A stretch of 64,000 bases of DNA from Lachnotalea sp. AF33-28 (GCF_003477885.1 NZ_QUEE01000013.1:80415-144414), one strand, 5' to 3'. Counted from the first letter of the stretch, positions 18,014-27,274 are shown. Made by a program: numbers and translations. Notes: generated from the letters alone by a model not told the origin.

Positions 18014-18937
18014 ATGAGCAAGAGAATACCGGTGATAATAGATACGGATATAGGGGATGACATTGATGATGCATTTGCGCTGTGCCTTGCGATGCAGAGC
18101 CCGGAGATAGAGATTCTGGGTGTGACCACGGTATTTAAAAATTCGCGGGCCCGGGCGATGATCGCAAAAAGGCTGCTTGAGCTTGGCGGACATCCGGATA
18201 TCCCTGTGGCGGCAGGGGCATCCATCCCTCTGTCCAATCCGGAGATGTTTGGAAAACCGGTGGATTTTGAAGAGCTTCCGAAATCCTACCGGCCGGAATA
18301 TGAGACCGGGCTTTATTCGGTACTCACGGGGATGGAGCTGATCATCTCCATACTGGAAAACAGCAGCGAGCCGGTCACCGTTGTGACACTGGGTGCGCTG
18401 ACGAATATCGCGGATGTGCTGCGCTACCGGCCGGACCTGAAGAAAAAAATCCGGCAGATCAATGTGATGGGCGGCGCTTACTATATGAACTGGACGGAAT
18501 ATAACTACGCGTGTGATCCGGAAGCGGCGGATATGGTCATGTGTTCAGGGCTGACCGTAAAGGCTGTGGGGATCGATGTCACGCTGCACTGTGTGCCCGA
18601 AAAAAAGTGGATGCTGGCGCTGAACAGCCATACACATCCCTGTATCCAAATGCTGATGGAGATGTGCAGGATGTGGACGAAAGACGGAAACGTCTGCCTC
18701 CATGATCCTCTGGCTCTGTGGAGCGTGTTTGACGAGAGCGTTTTAGAATTTGAGCAGCAGATATACCGTGTGGAAAGCCGGGCGCGGTTTACCAGAGGAA
18801 TCTGTATCAAACTCTCCGACCACAACTGGCAGATGCCCGGAAGGGACAGCCGGCTCTATGTAGCAAAACAGGTGGATGCCCCGGCATTCGTTGCCCGCTG
18901 TATGGATCGGATTGTATCCATGGGAGAGATGAAATGA
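18014..18937 (+). CDS. Nucleoside hydrolase (IU-NH family)
   Basis: It hydrolyses the N-glycosidic bond of nucleosides to base and ribose. The 307-residue protein has the N-terminal calcium motif DTDIGDDIDDAFAL (residues 9-22, the DXDXXXDD signature) and a C-terminal HDPLAL that supplies the catalytic histidine and a calcium ligand. The ATG at 18014 follows AGGAAC; an upstream in-frame start at 17990 lacks a site. Position behind the ABC genes suggests the imported compound may be a nucleoside or ribosyl derivative, although the transporter looks like a carbohydrate type. Confidence 0.9.
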   Translation: MSKRIPVIIDTDIGDDIDDAFALCLAMQSPEIEILGVTTVFKNSRARAMIAKRLLELGGHPDIPVAAGASIPLSNPEMFGKPVDFEELPKSYRPEYETGLYSVLTGMELIISILENSSEPVTVVTLGALTNIADVLRYRPDLKKKIRQINVMGGAYYMNWTEYNYACDPEAADMVMCSGLTVKAVGIDVTLHCVPEKKWMLALNSHTHPCIQMLMEMCRMWTKDGNVCLHDPLALWSVFDESVLEFEQQIYRVESRARFTRGICIKLSDHNWQMPGRDSRLYVAKQVDAPAFVARCMDRIVSMGEMK

Positions 18938-20253
18938 AACAGGGGAAAGGATGCAGGCTTTTATGCTGTCTGTTCGCCGCGCTTACAGTCTTAGGAGGCT
19001 GCAGCAGTCAGGAGGAAAAGGATTTGGACCGTTATATTGTTCTGATGTATACAAATAAAGTCTATCAGGAGATAGAGTGTTATCTGCCGGAAATGAAATA
19101 TCTCTATGGGGAAAATGATCCTGAATCCGGAAGGATGTACGGCTTTGGCGTACCCGGCCCCATGCTGTTAACCCAGTCGGTGGAGGAGATGAAAGAGCAG
19201 GTCGGCGCGTGTCTTGATATGGCGGAGAAGGAAAATATCCCTGTGTATTTCCAGGTGGATGACGTGAATAACTACACGACCCAGTTCGGAGGAAACGCGG
19301 AGGTTAAATTCTATGAGGACCCCGAAATGTGCGAATGGATCGCCTTCCCTAAGGAAGGCGAAAGCTATGGGGGTGAAATGCAGTACGGGGAACTGCCGCA
19401 GTACTGGTTTAACTGGGGAAATTGGAGGAAGGCTAAGGCATTTCCCAACCTGGCATCGGATAAGCTTAAGAACTATGTGGTGCAGCAGCTGAAGGAGGGG
19501 GTTCTTGAACCGCTTGCCAGCAGGCTGAAGCAGTGGGAGAAAGAGGGGCGGGAGTATCTGCTGGCCGGCCTCTGCCTGGGGTGGGAGACGCATATCCCGG
19601 ATTATTCGGACGACAATCCGCTGCTGAAGATCGATAAAAATTCCCCTCCCTATCACGGCAGGGAAATGTACGGATGGGAGATGGCGCCCTACGGCTACAG
19701 CGCTCTTTACAGCCTTGGCTATGATCAGGAAAGGCTGGATAAAGAAGCCGGCGAACAGGGGATCAGCGCGGACGAACTGCGCAAAGAGCTGTTGTATCAG
19801 GTGATTCACGATTATTCGGAGCTGCTGTGCAAAACTGCCTGGGAGGCCGGCATCCCGAGAGAGAAAATCTTCACCCATACCGTGTCCTATGCTTCATACT
19901 GCGGGGTGGAAAACACCTTCACACCGCCGATCTGGTGTGCGGTAAACGACTACAGCATACCGGGCTATACCATGAGCCCTGTGACCTGCAGATATGATCT
20001 CAAGGCGATGAAGGAACAGATCGCGGCTGCCGATCCGGATATGCAGTGGTTTGCCAATGCGGAAGGCTATGCTGCCGGCGTCAATGAAGAGGCGGATGCG
20101 GACGCCTATTTTCAGGAGCTTTTTGACAATGGAGCCATAGTGGTGACCGCTTTTGGCTATGCCGATCCGCCTACCAGATATTTTACATTCAAACGCACGC
20201 CGGAATTCGGATACAATATCGCGGTGAATAAATGGCTGGCAGGAGAAAAATAG
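18934..20253 (+). CDS. Uncharacterised lipoprotein, possible glycoside-hydrolase-like fold
   Basis: A 439-residue protein whose start overlaps the nucleoside hydrolase stop (ATGA), so translation is coupled. The signal peptide ends LTVLGGC, with lipidation at Cys23. The mature part is rich in aromatic residues and contains FQVDDVNNYTTQFGG (about 105-119) and LAGLCLGWETHIPDYS (about 210), placements of acidic residues that recall TIM-barrel glycosidases. I cannot assign a GH family. It is likely extracellular and may release or sense the ligand of the ABC system. Confidence 0.6.
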   Translation: MKQGKGCRLLCCLFAALTVLGGCSSQEEKDLDRYIVLMYTNKVYQEIECYLPEMKYLYGENDPESGRMYGFGVPGPMLLTQSVEEMKEQVGACLDMAEKENIPVYFQVDDVNNYTTQFGGNAEVKFYEDPEMCEWIAFPKEGESYGGEMQYGELPQYWFNWGNWRKAKAFPNLASDKLKNYVVQQLKEGVLEPLASRLKQWEKEGREYLLAGLCLGWETHIPDYSDDNPLLKIDKNSPPYHGREMYGWEMAPYGYSALYSLGYDQERLDKEAGEQGISADELRKELLYQVIHDYSELLCKTAWEAGIPREKIFTHTVSYASYCGVENTFTPPIWCAVNDYSIPGYTMSPVTCRYDLKAMKEQIAAADPDMQWFANAEGYAAGVNEEADADAYFQELFDNGAIVVTAFGYADPPTRYFTFKRTPEFGYNIAVNKWLAGEK

Positions 20254-20332
20254 CATTTTGCACAAAAATTACATAAATTTTACCCAAACTTATCAATGTA
20301 AGAAAAATGTCAAAAAAACGTAAAATATGCAT

Positions 20333-20360
20333 TTGAAATTCCTCCGATCTATGTTATGAT
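20333..20360 (+). promoter_or_regulatory. Promoter of the Na/Pi cotransporter gene
   Basis: TTGAAA and TATGAT are 16 bp apart. The transcription start would fall about 30 bp before the ATG. GGAGG follows. Confidence 0.65.
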
Positions 20361-20395
20361 GATTTTGTATGACTACGGTTTAGGAGGAATTTTTC

Positions 20396-22093
20396 ATGTC
20401 CATAAGCGACATAGGAATGTTATTTCAGTTCATAGGCGGCGTAGGGATGTTTCTCTACGGCATGAATATCATGGCGGACGGCATGCAGAAGTCCGCAGGA
20501 AGCAGGATGAGCCATCTGCTGGGTGTTCTGACCAGCAACCGTCTGATGGCGGTATGCGTGGGAGCGCTGGTCACCGCGATTATCCAGAGCAGCGGCGCCA
20601 CCACCGTCATGGTGGTCGGATTTGTAAATGCCGGCATTTTAAGTCTGTCACAGGCCGTTGGCGTGATTATGGGCGCTAACATCGGCACGACGATCACAGC
20701 ATGGATCGTATCCATGAGCCAGTTGGGGGATGCGGTCAGCATATTTCAGCCGGCCTTTATCGCCCCGTTCATCATCGGTATCGGAGCTTTTATTTTCCTT
20801 TTTTCCAAAACACAGAAGAAAAAGGTGGCGGGCGAAATCTGCGTGGGTATCGGACTTTTGTTTATCGGCCTGGATTTCATGTCTTCGGCGGTATCCCCAT
20901 ATACGGACGCTCCGATCTTTGCTAAGGCCTTTACCGCATTGGGCAGCAATCCGCTCCTGGGCATGCTGGTGGGCGTGGCAGTGACGGCTCTTCTGCAAAG
21001 TTCTTCGGCTTCTGTAGGTATCCTGCAGACGCTGGCCATGAACGGAGTGGTGACGGCCAACGCGGCTGTGTACATAACGCTCGGACAGAATATCGGTTCC
21101 TGTGTGACTGCGCTGATCTCCAGCGCGGGCGCCAACAAAACGGCGAAGCGGGCGGCGGTGGTCCATCTGTCCTTCAACCTGATCGGCGCGCTTCTGTTTG
21201 GAGGCGTGATCTTTATCTATTTCACCTTCTTTAACAGGGCCATGGCAGTTTCCAATATAAACAGCGTGGAGATTTCCATTTTCCATACTATATTTAATAT
21301 CAGCAATACCGTGCTGCTGTTCCCGTTTGCCAATCAGCTGGTGAAACTGTCCGGCGTCTTTATCCATGACGGCGGCGAACAGCCCCAGATCCCGATTACG
21401 GCGGAGAGCGAAGACCTCACCTTGCTGGAGGAGGACATCAACCGCCATCTGGACAAGCGTATTCTGGAGTCTCCTTCTTTCGCTGTGGAAACCGTTTCCC
21501 AGGAAGTGGTCAACATGGGAGAGATCGCTTTAGGCAATGCCAAACGCGCCGTCGGAGCGGTGTTCTCGGGCGATCGGGATGAGATAGAGCGCGTATTTGA
21601 AACCGAGGCCATGATCGATAAGATCAATACTGTGCTGACCGGTTTCCTGGTCAAGGTCAGCAACCTGTCGCTGAATGAGCAGCAGAACGGCGTGATCAAC
21701 AATCTGTTCTATACGATCAACGATATGGAACGGATCGGGGACCATTCCGAAAATATCGGTGAGCTGGCTCAATATATCGTGGAACATAACATCCATTTTA
21801 CAGATACGGCGCTTAAGGATCTGCGCGATATATCGGACGCGGTGATCCAGAGCGTGGAAAATGCCGTCGAATCCAGGAAAACCATGAAGATGGAATACGT
21901 GCGCAAGGTGATCCAGTATGAGGACGAGGTGGATAATATGGAAGAGGAGCTTCGGGAAAAGCATATTGAACGCCTCTCACAAAACGAGTGCAGCCCTTCC
22001 TCAGGCGTTGTATTCCTGGACCTGATCAGCAATCTGGAACGCGTTTCCGACCACGCCTACAATATCGCAGGTTATGTGAAGGACGAAATGTAG
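20396..22093 (+). CDS. Na+/phosphate cotransporter family protein with PhoU domain
   Basis: A 565-residue NptA/YjbB-type carrier. Two inverted Na_Pi_cotrans repeats carry the QSS signatures IIQSSGATTVMVVG (about residue 62) and LLQSSSASVGILQ (about 200), with eight or so membrane helices. Residues about 345-560 are a cytoplasmic PhoU-like helical bundle with the ENIGELA and MERIGDHSENI elements. Direction (uptake or efflux) and exact anion cannot be read from sequence. Monocistronic, with a family A palindrome beginning at its stop codon. Confidence 0.9.
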   Translation: MSISDIGMLFQFIGGVGMFLYGMNIMADGMQKSAGSRMSHLLGVLTSNRLMAVCVGALVTAIIQSSGATTVMVVGFVNAGILSLSQAVGVIMGANIGTTITAWIVSMSQLGDAVSIFQPAFIAPFIIGIGAFIFLFSKTQKKKVAGEICVGIGLLFIGLDFMSSAVSPYTDAPIFAKAFTALGSNPLLGMLVGVAVTALLQSSSASVGILQTLAMNGVVTANAAVYITLGQNIGSCVTALISSAGANKTAKRAAVVHLSFNLIGALLFGGVIFIYFTFFNRAMAVSNINSVEISIFHTIFNISNTVLLFPFANQLVKLSGVFIHDGGEQPQIPITAESEDLTLLEEDINRHLDKRILESPSFAVETVSQEVVNMGEIALGNAKRAVGAVFSGDRDEIERVFETEAMIDKINTVLTGFLVKVSNLSLNEQQNGVINNLFYTINDMERIGDHSENIGELAQYIVEHNIHFTDTALKDLRDISDAVIQSVENAVESRKTMKMEYVRKVIQYEDEVDNMEEELREKHIERLSQNECSPSSGVVFLDLISNLERVSDHAYNIAGYVKDEM

Positions 22094-22317
22094 TTACAGT
22101 TCACGGCCGCCGATAAAGCAGCGTATGAGAGGGCAGGGTATGGTCCTCATAGGGATCCCTTGAAGCCCGCACAAGGAAGCGCACTGATGTGCGCGCAGGT
22201 CATCAACCTGGCGGTTGGTGACGATCTGCGCGCTTCACGGAGCGAGAGCGGGTCCCAATGAGGACCATACCCTGCCCTCTCATACGCGGGAATTTTTCGG
22301 TAACTGTGAACAGTAAC
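22093..22317. repeat. Palindromic element family A, copy 2 (variant centre)
   Basis: A 225-bp palindrome starting at the stop codon of the phosphate carrier. Outer arms are GTTACAGTTCAC and GTGAACAGTAAC. The main arms carry GAGGGCAGGGTATGGTCCTC and its complement. The centre differs wholly from copies 1 and 3: a hairpin GCGCAC-TGAT-GTGCGC followed by a hairpin GTCATCAACC/GGTTGGTGAC. It fills most of the 358-bp gap before gap. Confidence 0.87.
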
Positions 22318-22356
22318 CACGAAATGTAAAAGCTTTATGAAATTGCGAAAAAACAC

Positions 22357-22385
22357 TTGCTATTTCTGGACAAATTAGGTATTAT
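22357..22385 (+). promoter_or_regulatory. Promoter of the glycolytic run
   Basis: TTGCTA and TATTAT are 17 bp apart, about 67 bp upstream of the gap start codon. It is outside the family A element. Confidence 0.65.
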
Positions 22386-22451
22386 AATTCTGGGTTGATG
22401 TTAATTTAACAATCATCAAATATATAAATTTCATTCTAGGAGGAATTGAAA

Positions 22452-23465
22452 ATGGCAGTAAAAGTTGCGATCAATGGATTTGGACGTATCGGACGTCTGG
22501 CATTCAGACAGATGTTTGGAGCTGAAGGCTACGAAGTAGTTGCAATCAACGATCTGACAAGCCCTAAAATGTTAGCTCATCTGTTAAAATACGACAGCGC
22601 ACAGGGCAGATATGCATTAGCAGATAAAGTAACAGCTGGCGAAGACTCCATCACTGTAGATGGAAAAGAAATCAAGATCTACGCAAAGGCTAATCCGGAA
22701 GAGCTGCCTTGGGGCGAGCTGGGAGTAGACGTTGTTCTGGAGTGTACAGGCTTCTTTACTTCCAAAGCAAAATCCGAAGCTCATATCAAAGCCGGCGCTA
22801 AGAAGGTTGTTATTTCCGCACCTGCAGGAAATGATCTTCCTACCGTTGTTTACAGCGTAAATGAGAACACCCTGACAAAGGATGACACCATCATTTCCGC
22901 AGCATCCTGTACAACAAACTGCCTGGCTCCTATGGCAAATACCTTAAACAATCTCTGCAAGATCAAAAAGGGATATATGACCACCATTCATGCTTACACA
23001 GGTGATCAGATGACTCTGGACGGACCTCAGAGAAAGGGCGATTTAAGAAGAGCCCGCGCGGCAGCTGTAAATATCGTTCCCAACTCCACCGGCGCTGCAA
23101 AAGCGATCGGCCTGGTTATCCCTGAATTAAACGGCGTTCTGGATGGCTGTGCACAGCGTGTTCCGGTTCCGACCGGCTCTTTAACACAGCTTGTAGCGAT
23201 CTGCGACGGCAAAGTATCTGCGGATGAAGTGAATGCGGCTATGAAAGCAGCAGCGAGCGAATCCTTCGGATATACCGAAGAAGAACTGGTATCTTCTGAT
23301 ATCATCGGCATTACCTTTGGTTCTTTATTTGATGCTACTCAGACAAAGTGCATGGATATGGGTGACGGCACAACTTTAGTAAAGGTTGTAAGCTGGTACG
23401 ACAATGAGAACTCTTACACAAGCCAGATGGTTAGAACAATCAAATACTTCGCTGAGCTTGCTTAA
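22452..23465 (+). CDS. gap: Glyceraldehyde-3-phosphate dehydrogenase, type I
   Basis: It catalyses the NAD-dependent oxidation and phosphorylation of glyceraldehyde 3-phosphate. The 337-residue protein has the Rossmann start INGFGRIGR and the catalytic cysteine in SAASCTTNCLAP near residue 152. AGGAGG precedes the ATG at 22452. Codon choice is strongly biased to codons ending in A or T compared with neighbours, as expected for a highly expressed gene. A terminator follows, so read-through is needed to reach pgk unless pgk has its own promoter. Confidence 0.98.
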   Translation: MAVKVAINGFGRIGRLAFRQMFGAEGYEVVAINDLTSPKMLAHLLKYDSAQGRYALADKVTAGEDSITVDGKEIKIYAKANPEELPWGELGVDVVLECTGFFTSKAKSEAHIKAGAKKVVISAPAGNDLPTVVYSVNENTLTKDDTIISAASCTTNCLAPMANTLNNLCKIKKGYMTTIHAYTGDQMTLDGPQRKGDLRRARAAAVNIVPNSTGAAKAIGLVIPELNGVLDGCAQRVPVPTGSLTQLVAICDGKVSADEVNAAMKAAASESFGYTEEELVSSDIIGITFGSLFDATQTKCMDMGDGTTLVKVVSWYDNENSYTSQMVRTIKYFAELA

Positions 23466-23477
23466 TCTTTGACCTTT

Positions 23478-23516
23478 AGGGTCCGGTCTTTGGACCGGGC
23501 CCTGTTTTTGGTTTTT
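23478..23516 (+). terminator. Terminator after gap
   Basis: An 11-bp stem (AGGGTCCGGTC with GACCGGGCCCT, one G-T pair) is followed by TGTTTTTGGTTTTT. It probably sets gap expression above the rest of the cluster. Confidence 0.85.
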
Positions 23517-23560
23517 ACGTAATTTCAGAAAATACTTCAATCATATAAGGAGATTTGGCT

Positions 23561-24751
23561 ATGTTAAATAAAAAATCTGTAGACGATATTAATGTAAAAG
23601 GCAAAAGAGTTCTGGTGCGCTGCGATTTCAACGTTCCGCTGCAGGATGGAAAGATCACGGATGAAAACCGCCTGGTAGCCGCGCTGCCCACCATCAAGAA
23701 ATTAGTCGCTGACGGCGGCAGAGTGATTCTCTGCTCCCACTTAGGCAAGCCGAAGGGAGAACCCAAGCCGGAATTATCCTTAGCGCCGGTTGCTGCACGT
23801 CTGTCCGAGCTGCTGGGCCAGGAAGTGAAATTTGCTGCTGATCCCGAAGTTGTCGGCCCCAATGCGAAGGCTGCGGCAGAGGCTATGAAGGACGGGGATA
23901 TCATCCTTCTTGAGAACACCCGTTACAGAGCGGAAGAGACTAAGAACGGCGAGGCCTTCAGCAAAGAGCTGGCTTCTCTGTGCGATGTATTTGTAAATGA
24001 CGCGTTTGGCACGGCTCACAGGGCTCATTGCTCCAACGTAGGCGTGACAGAGTTCGTGGACACAGCTGTGGTAGGATATCTGATGCAGAAGGAGATCGAT
24101 TTCCTGGGCAATGCGGTGGACAATCCGGTGAGACCGTTTGTAGCGATCCTGGGCGGCTCCAAGGTATCCTCCAAGATTTCCGTTATCAATAATCTGCTGG
24201 ATAAGGTGGACACCCTGATCATCGGCGGAGGCATGTGCTATACCTTTGCCAAGGCGCAGGGCGAGGAAATCGGCAAGTCTCTCGTAGAGGACGATTATCT
24301 GGAATATGCTAAAGAGATGGTCGAGAAGGCAAAGACAAAAGGCGTGAAACTGCTGCTGCCTGTTGACACAGTTGCTGCAAAAGAATTCAGCAACGATGCT
24401 CCTTTCCGCGTGGTAGAAGGCGACCTGGCTCCCGACGAGATGGGACTGGATATCGGACCTAAGACTCAGGCGCTGTATGCGGATGCTTTAAAAGATGCCA
24501 AGACCGTTGTATGGAACGGACCGATGGGCGTATTTGAGATGTCCAATTTTGCGGCAGGCACCATTGCGGTTGCTAAGGCTCTGGCGGATCTGGATGCGAC
24601 CACGATCATCGGCGGAGGTGATTCCGCAGCGGCTGTGAATATCCTGGGCTTCGGCGATAAGATGACCCATATCTCCACCGGCGGCGGCGCTTCTCTTGAG
24701 TTTTTGGAAGGCAAGGAACTGCCCGGCGTAGTTGCGGCAAATGATAAATAA
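23561..24751 (+). CDS. pgk: Phosphoglycerate kinase
   Basis: ATP-forming step of glycolysis. The 396-residue protein has the substrate loop RCDFNVPL (about 19-26), GGSKVSSKI near 200, and the nucleotide-binding GGGDSAAAV near 350. The ATG at 23561 follows AAGGAG. It is 95 bp downstream of gap with the terminator between. Confidence 0.98.
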   Translation: MLNKKSVDDINVKGKRVLVRCDFNVPLQDGKITDENRLVAALPTIKKLVADGGRVILCSHLGKPKGEPKPELSLAPVAARLSELLGQEVKFAADPEVVGPNAKAAAEAMKDGDIILLENTRYRAEETKNGEAFSKELASLCDVFVNDAFGTAHRAHCSNVGVTEFVDTAVVGYLMQKEIDFLGNAVDNPVRPFVAILGGSKVSSKISVINNLLDKVDTLIIGGGMCYTFAKAQGEEIGKSLVEDDYLEYAKEMVEKAKTKGVKLLLPVDTVAAKEFSNDAPFRVVEGDLAPDEMGLDIGPKTQALYADALKDAKTVVWNGPMGVFEMSNFAAGTIAVAKALADLDATTIIGGGDSAAAVNILGFGDKMTHISTGGGASLEFLEGKELPGVVAANDK

Positions 24752-24789
24752 TCAGATAAAGTTAATTTATTGACGGAAAGAGGAAGAGT

Positions 24790-25539
24790 ATGCGTAAGAA
24801 GATTATAGCGGGCAACTGGAAAATGAATAAAACTCCCAGCGAGGCGGTTGCTCTGGTGAATGAGTTAAAGCCGTTAGTGGCCAACGAGGATGTGGATGTG
24901 GTATTCTGCGTTCCGGCCATTGATATTATTCCCTGTATAGAGGCTGCAAAGGGCAGCAACATTGAGATCGGCGCGGAGAACATGTATTTTCAGGAGAGCG
25001 GCGCTTACACAGGCGAGATCGCTCCGAACATGCTGACCGATGTGGGAGTAAAATATGTGATTATCGGGCATTCTGAAAGAAGAGAATACTTCGCGGAATC
25101 CGATGAGACGGTCAATAAGAAGGTGCTGAAGGCATTTGAGCATGGCCTTACCCCGATCATCTGCTGCGGCGAATCCCTGACTCAGAGAGAACAGGGCATC
25201 ACCATTGACTGGATCCGTCAGCAGATCAAGATCGCATTCCTCAATGTGACCGCTGATCAGGCGAAGACCGCGGTGATCGCTTATGAGCCGATCTGGGCCA
25301 TCGGAACAGGGAAAGTGGCTACAACGGAGCAGGCACAGGAAGTGTGTGCGGCGATCCGTGTATGCATCGGTGAAATCTATGATGAAGCGACTGCAGAAGC
25401 TATCCGCATCCAGTACGGCGGAAGCGTATCTGCCGCAAGTGCGCCGGAGCTGTTCGCACAGCCGGATATCGACGGCGGACTGGTAGGCGGAGCCTCTTTG
25501 AAGCCGGACTTTGGAAAGATTGTAAACTATAACAGATAA
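24790..25539 (+). CDS. tpiA: Triosephosphate isomerase
   Basis: It interconverts dihydroxyacetone phosphate and glyceraldehyde 3-phosphate. The 249-residue barrel has NWKMN (10-14), catalytic histidine in IIGHSERR and catalytic glutamate in AYEPIWAIGTG. It starts 38 bp after pgk and is probably cotranscribed with it. Confidence 0.98.
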   Translation: MRKKIIAGNWKMNKTPSEAVALVNELKPLVANEDVDVVFCVPAIDIIPCIEAAKGSNIEIGAENMYFQESGAYTGEIAPNMLTDVGVKYVIIGHSERREYFAESDETVNKKVLKAFEHGLTPIICCGESLTQREQGITIDWIRQQIKIAFLNVTADQAKTAVIAYEPIWAIGTGKVATTEQAQEVCAAIRVCIGEIYDEATAEAIRIQYGGSVSAASAPELFAQPDIDGGLVGGASLKPDFGKIVNYNR

Positions 25540-25544
25540 AAGCG

Positions 25545-25645
25545 CCAGGGCAGTCTTTTAACACATAAGGCTGCCCTGAATTGTGAGGGAGAAAGCGCAC
25601 AAAAGTGCGCGGGGCCATCAGCTGCAGGCTGGTGGCATTGAAATA
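25545..25645 (+). other. Three consecutive hairpins in the tpiA-gpmI spacer
   Basis: First, CAGGGCAG pairs with CTGCCCTG (25546-25578) without a T-run. Second, GCGCAC-AAAA-GTGCGC. Third, GCCATCAGC pairs with GCTGGTGGC. The second and third hairpins have the same order, stem and spacing as the centre of family A copy 2 at 22093. They end about 30 bp before the gpmI start and may influence gpmI translation or mRNA processing. Confidence 0.6.
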
Positions 25646-25661
25646 GGAAGCGAGGAATAAA

Positions 25662-27206
25662 ATGAGCAGACAGAAACCAATTGTACTGATGATTTTGGAC
25701 GGATACGGCCTGAATGACAAGGTGGAGGGCAACGCGGTTGCGGAAGCGAAGACACCCGTTATAGACCGGCTGATGGCGGAATGCCCGTTTGTAAAAGGCA
25801 ATGCCAGCGGTATGGCGGTAGGCCTGCCGGAGGGCCAGATGGGCAACTCCGAAGTAGGGCATCTGAATATGGGCGCCGGCCGCATCGTATATCAGGAACT
25901 GACCAGGATTACCAAAGAGATCCAGGATGGAGATTTCTTTAAGAACGAGGCGCTGCTTGCCGCGGTGGAAAACTGTAAGAAAAACAATTCCGCGCTGCAT
26001 ATGTTCGGTTTGGTCTCCGACGGCGGCGTGCACAGCCATAATACCCATATCTACGGCCTGCTTGAGCTGGCCAAAAGAAATGGCCTGAAGGACGTTTATG
26101 TGCACTGTTTCCTGGACGGCCGCGATACGCCGCCCACTTCCGGAGCGGATTATGTGGAAGCGCTGGTTAAGAAGATGGAGGAGCTTGGTGTCGGCAGGGT
26201 TGCTTCCGTGATGGGCCGCTACTATGCCATGGACCGCGACAACCGCTGGGACCGGGTGGAGAAAGCCTATAACGCTATCGTTCATGGGGAAGGCAGCAAA
26301 GCTGCCTGCGGTGTGACCGCCATCAGGGATTCCTATAAGGAAGGGGTAAATGACGAATTTGTGGTCCCCACTGTGATTGAGGAGAACGGCGCGCCCGTGG
26401 GTACTGTCCGGGATAAAGATTCCGTGATCTTCTTCAATTTCCGTCCTGACCGCGCAAGAGAGATCACCAGGGCCTTCTGTGACGATGAATTCAACGGATT
26501 TGCCAGGGACAGACGCCTGGAGCTGACGTATGTATGCTTTACGGAATACGATGTGACGATCCCCCATAAGCTGGTGGCATTCCACAAGGTTTCCATAGAC
26601 AACACCTTTGGACAGTTCTTGGCCGCCCACGGGTTGAAGCAGGCGAGAATCGCCGAGACTGAGAAATATGCCCATGTCACCTTTTTCTTCAACGGCGGCG
26701 TGGAAGAGCCCAACGAAGGCGAGGACAGAATACTTGTCAATTCCCCTAAGGTTGCGACCTACGATTTGCAGCCTGAGATGAGCGCCAACCAGGTCTGCGA
26801 CAAGCTGGTGGATGCCATCACAGGAGGCAAATACGATGTGATCATCATCAACTTCGCCAATCCCGACATGGTGGGCCATACCGGCGTGGAAGCGGCCGCG
26901 ATTAAGGCCGTAGAGACCGTGGACAGCTGTGTGGGCAGAGCGGTGGAAGCGGTGAAGAAGATGGACGGAGCGATGTTCATCTGTGCCGACCACGGCAATG
27001 CGGAGCAGCTGATTGACTATGTAAACGGCGGCAGCTTTACGGCTCATACCACCAATCCGGTGCCGTTTTTACTGGTTAACTACGATCCCGCCTATACCCT
27101 TCGCGAGGGCGGATGCCTGGCGGATATCGCGCCGACGCTGATCGAGATGATGGGCATGGAACAGCCCAAAGAGATGACAGGAAAGAGCCTGCTGCTCAAG
27201 AAATAA
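25662..27206 (+). CDS. gpmI: 2,3-bisphosphoglycerate-independent phosphoglycerate mutase
   Basis: A manganese-dependent isomerase of 3- and 2-phosphoglycerate, alkaline-phosphatase fold. The 514-residue protein has metal aspartate in MILDGYG (10-16), catalytic serine in GNSEVGHLNMGAGR (about 62) and DGRDTPP near 155. Start follows GCGAGG. Last gene of the glycolytic run; eno lies 31 kb away. Confidence 0.98.
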   Translation: MSRQKPIVLMILDGYGLNDKVEGNAVAEAKTPVIDRLMAECPFVKGNASGMAVGLPEGQMGNSEVGHLNMGAGRIVYQELTRITKEIQDGDFFKNEALLAAVENCKKNNSALHMFGLVSDGGVHSHNTHIYGLLELAKRNGLKDVYVHCFLDGRDTPPTSGADYVEALVKKMEELGVGRVASVMGRYYAMDRDNRWDRVEKAYNAIVHGEGSKAACGVTAIRDSYKEGVNDEFVVPTVIEENGAPVGTVRDKDSVIFFNFRPDRAREITRAFCDDEFNGFARDRRLELTYVCFTEYDVTIPHKLVAFHKVSIDNTFGQFLAAHGLKQARIAETEKYAHVTFFFNGGVEEPNEGEDRILVNSPKVATYDLQPEMSANQVCDKLVDAITGGKYDVIIINFANPDMVGHTGVEAAAIKAVETVDSCVGRAVEAVKKMDGAMFICADHGNAEQLIDYVNGGSFTAHTTNPVPFLLVNYDPAYTLREGGCLADIAPTLIEMMGMEQPKEMTGKSLLLKK

Positions 27207-27235
27207 TCTGCAAAACAGGAATATGCAAAAGACAG

Positions 27236-27274
27236 GAACCTTGAACGGGAAAAATCTCATTCAAGGTTCTTTAT
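27236..27274 (+). terminator. Terminator after gpmI
   Basis: A perfect 10-bp stem GAACCTTGAA/TTCAAGGTTC with a 14-base loop, followed by TTTATT. A short stretch matching the left end of family B (ATTCAATAGGAAAAT, 27273-27287, identical to the copy at 33151) follows directly. Confidence 0.8.

Noticed and set aside
25527..27047. Long open frame of about 500 codons on the minus strand opposite gpmI
   Set aside because: It is antisense to a well-supported gene, its product is His/Gly-rich without any family resemblance, and no ribosome site precedes it. It reflects codon bias of gpmI.
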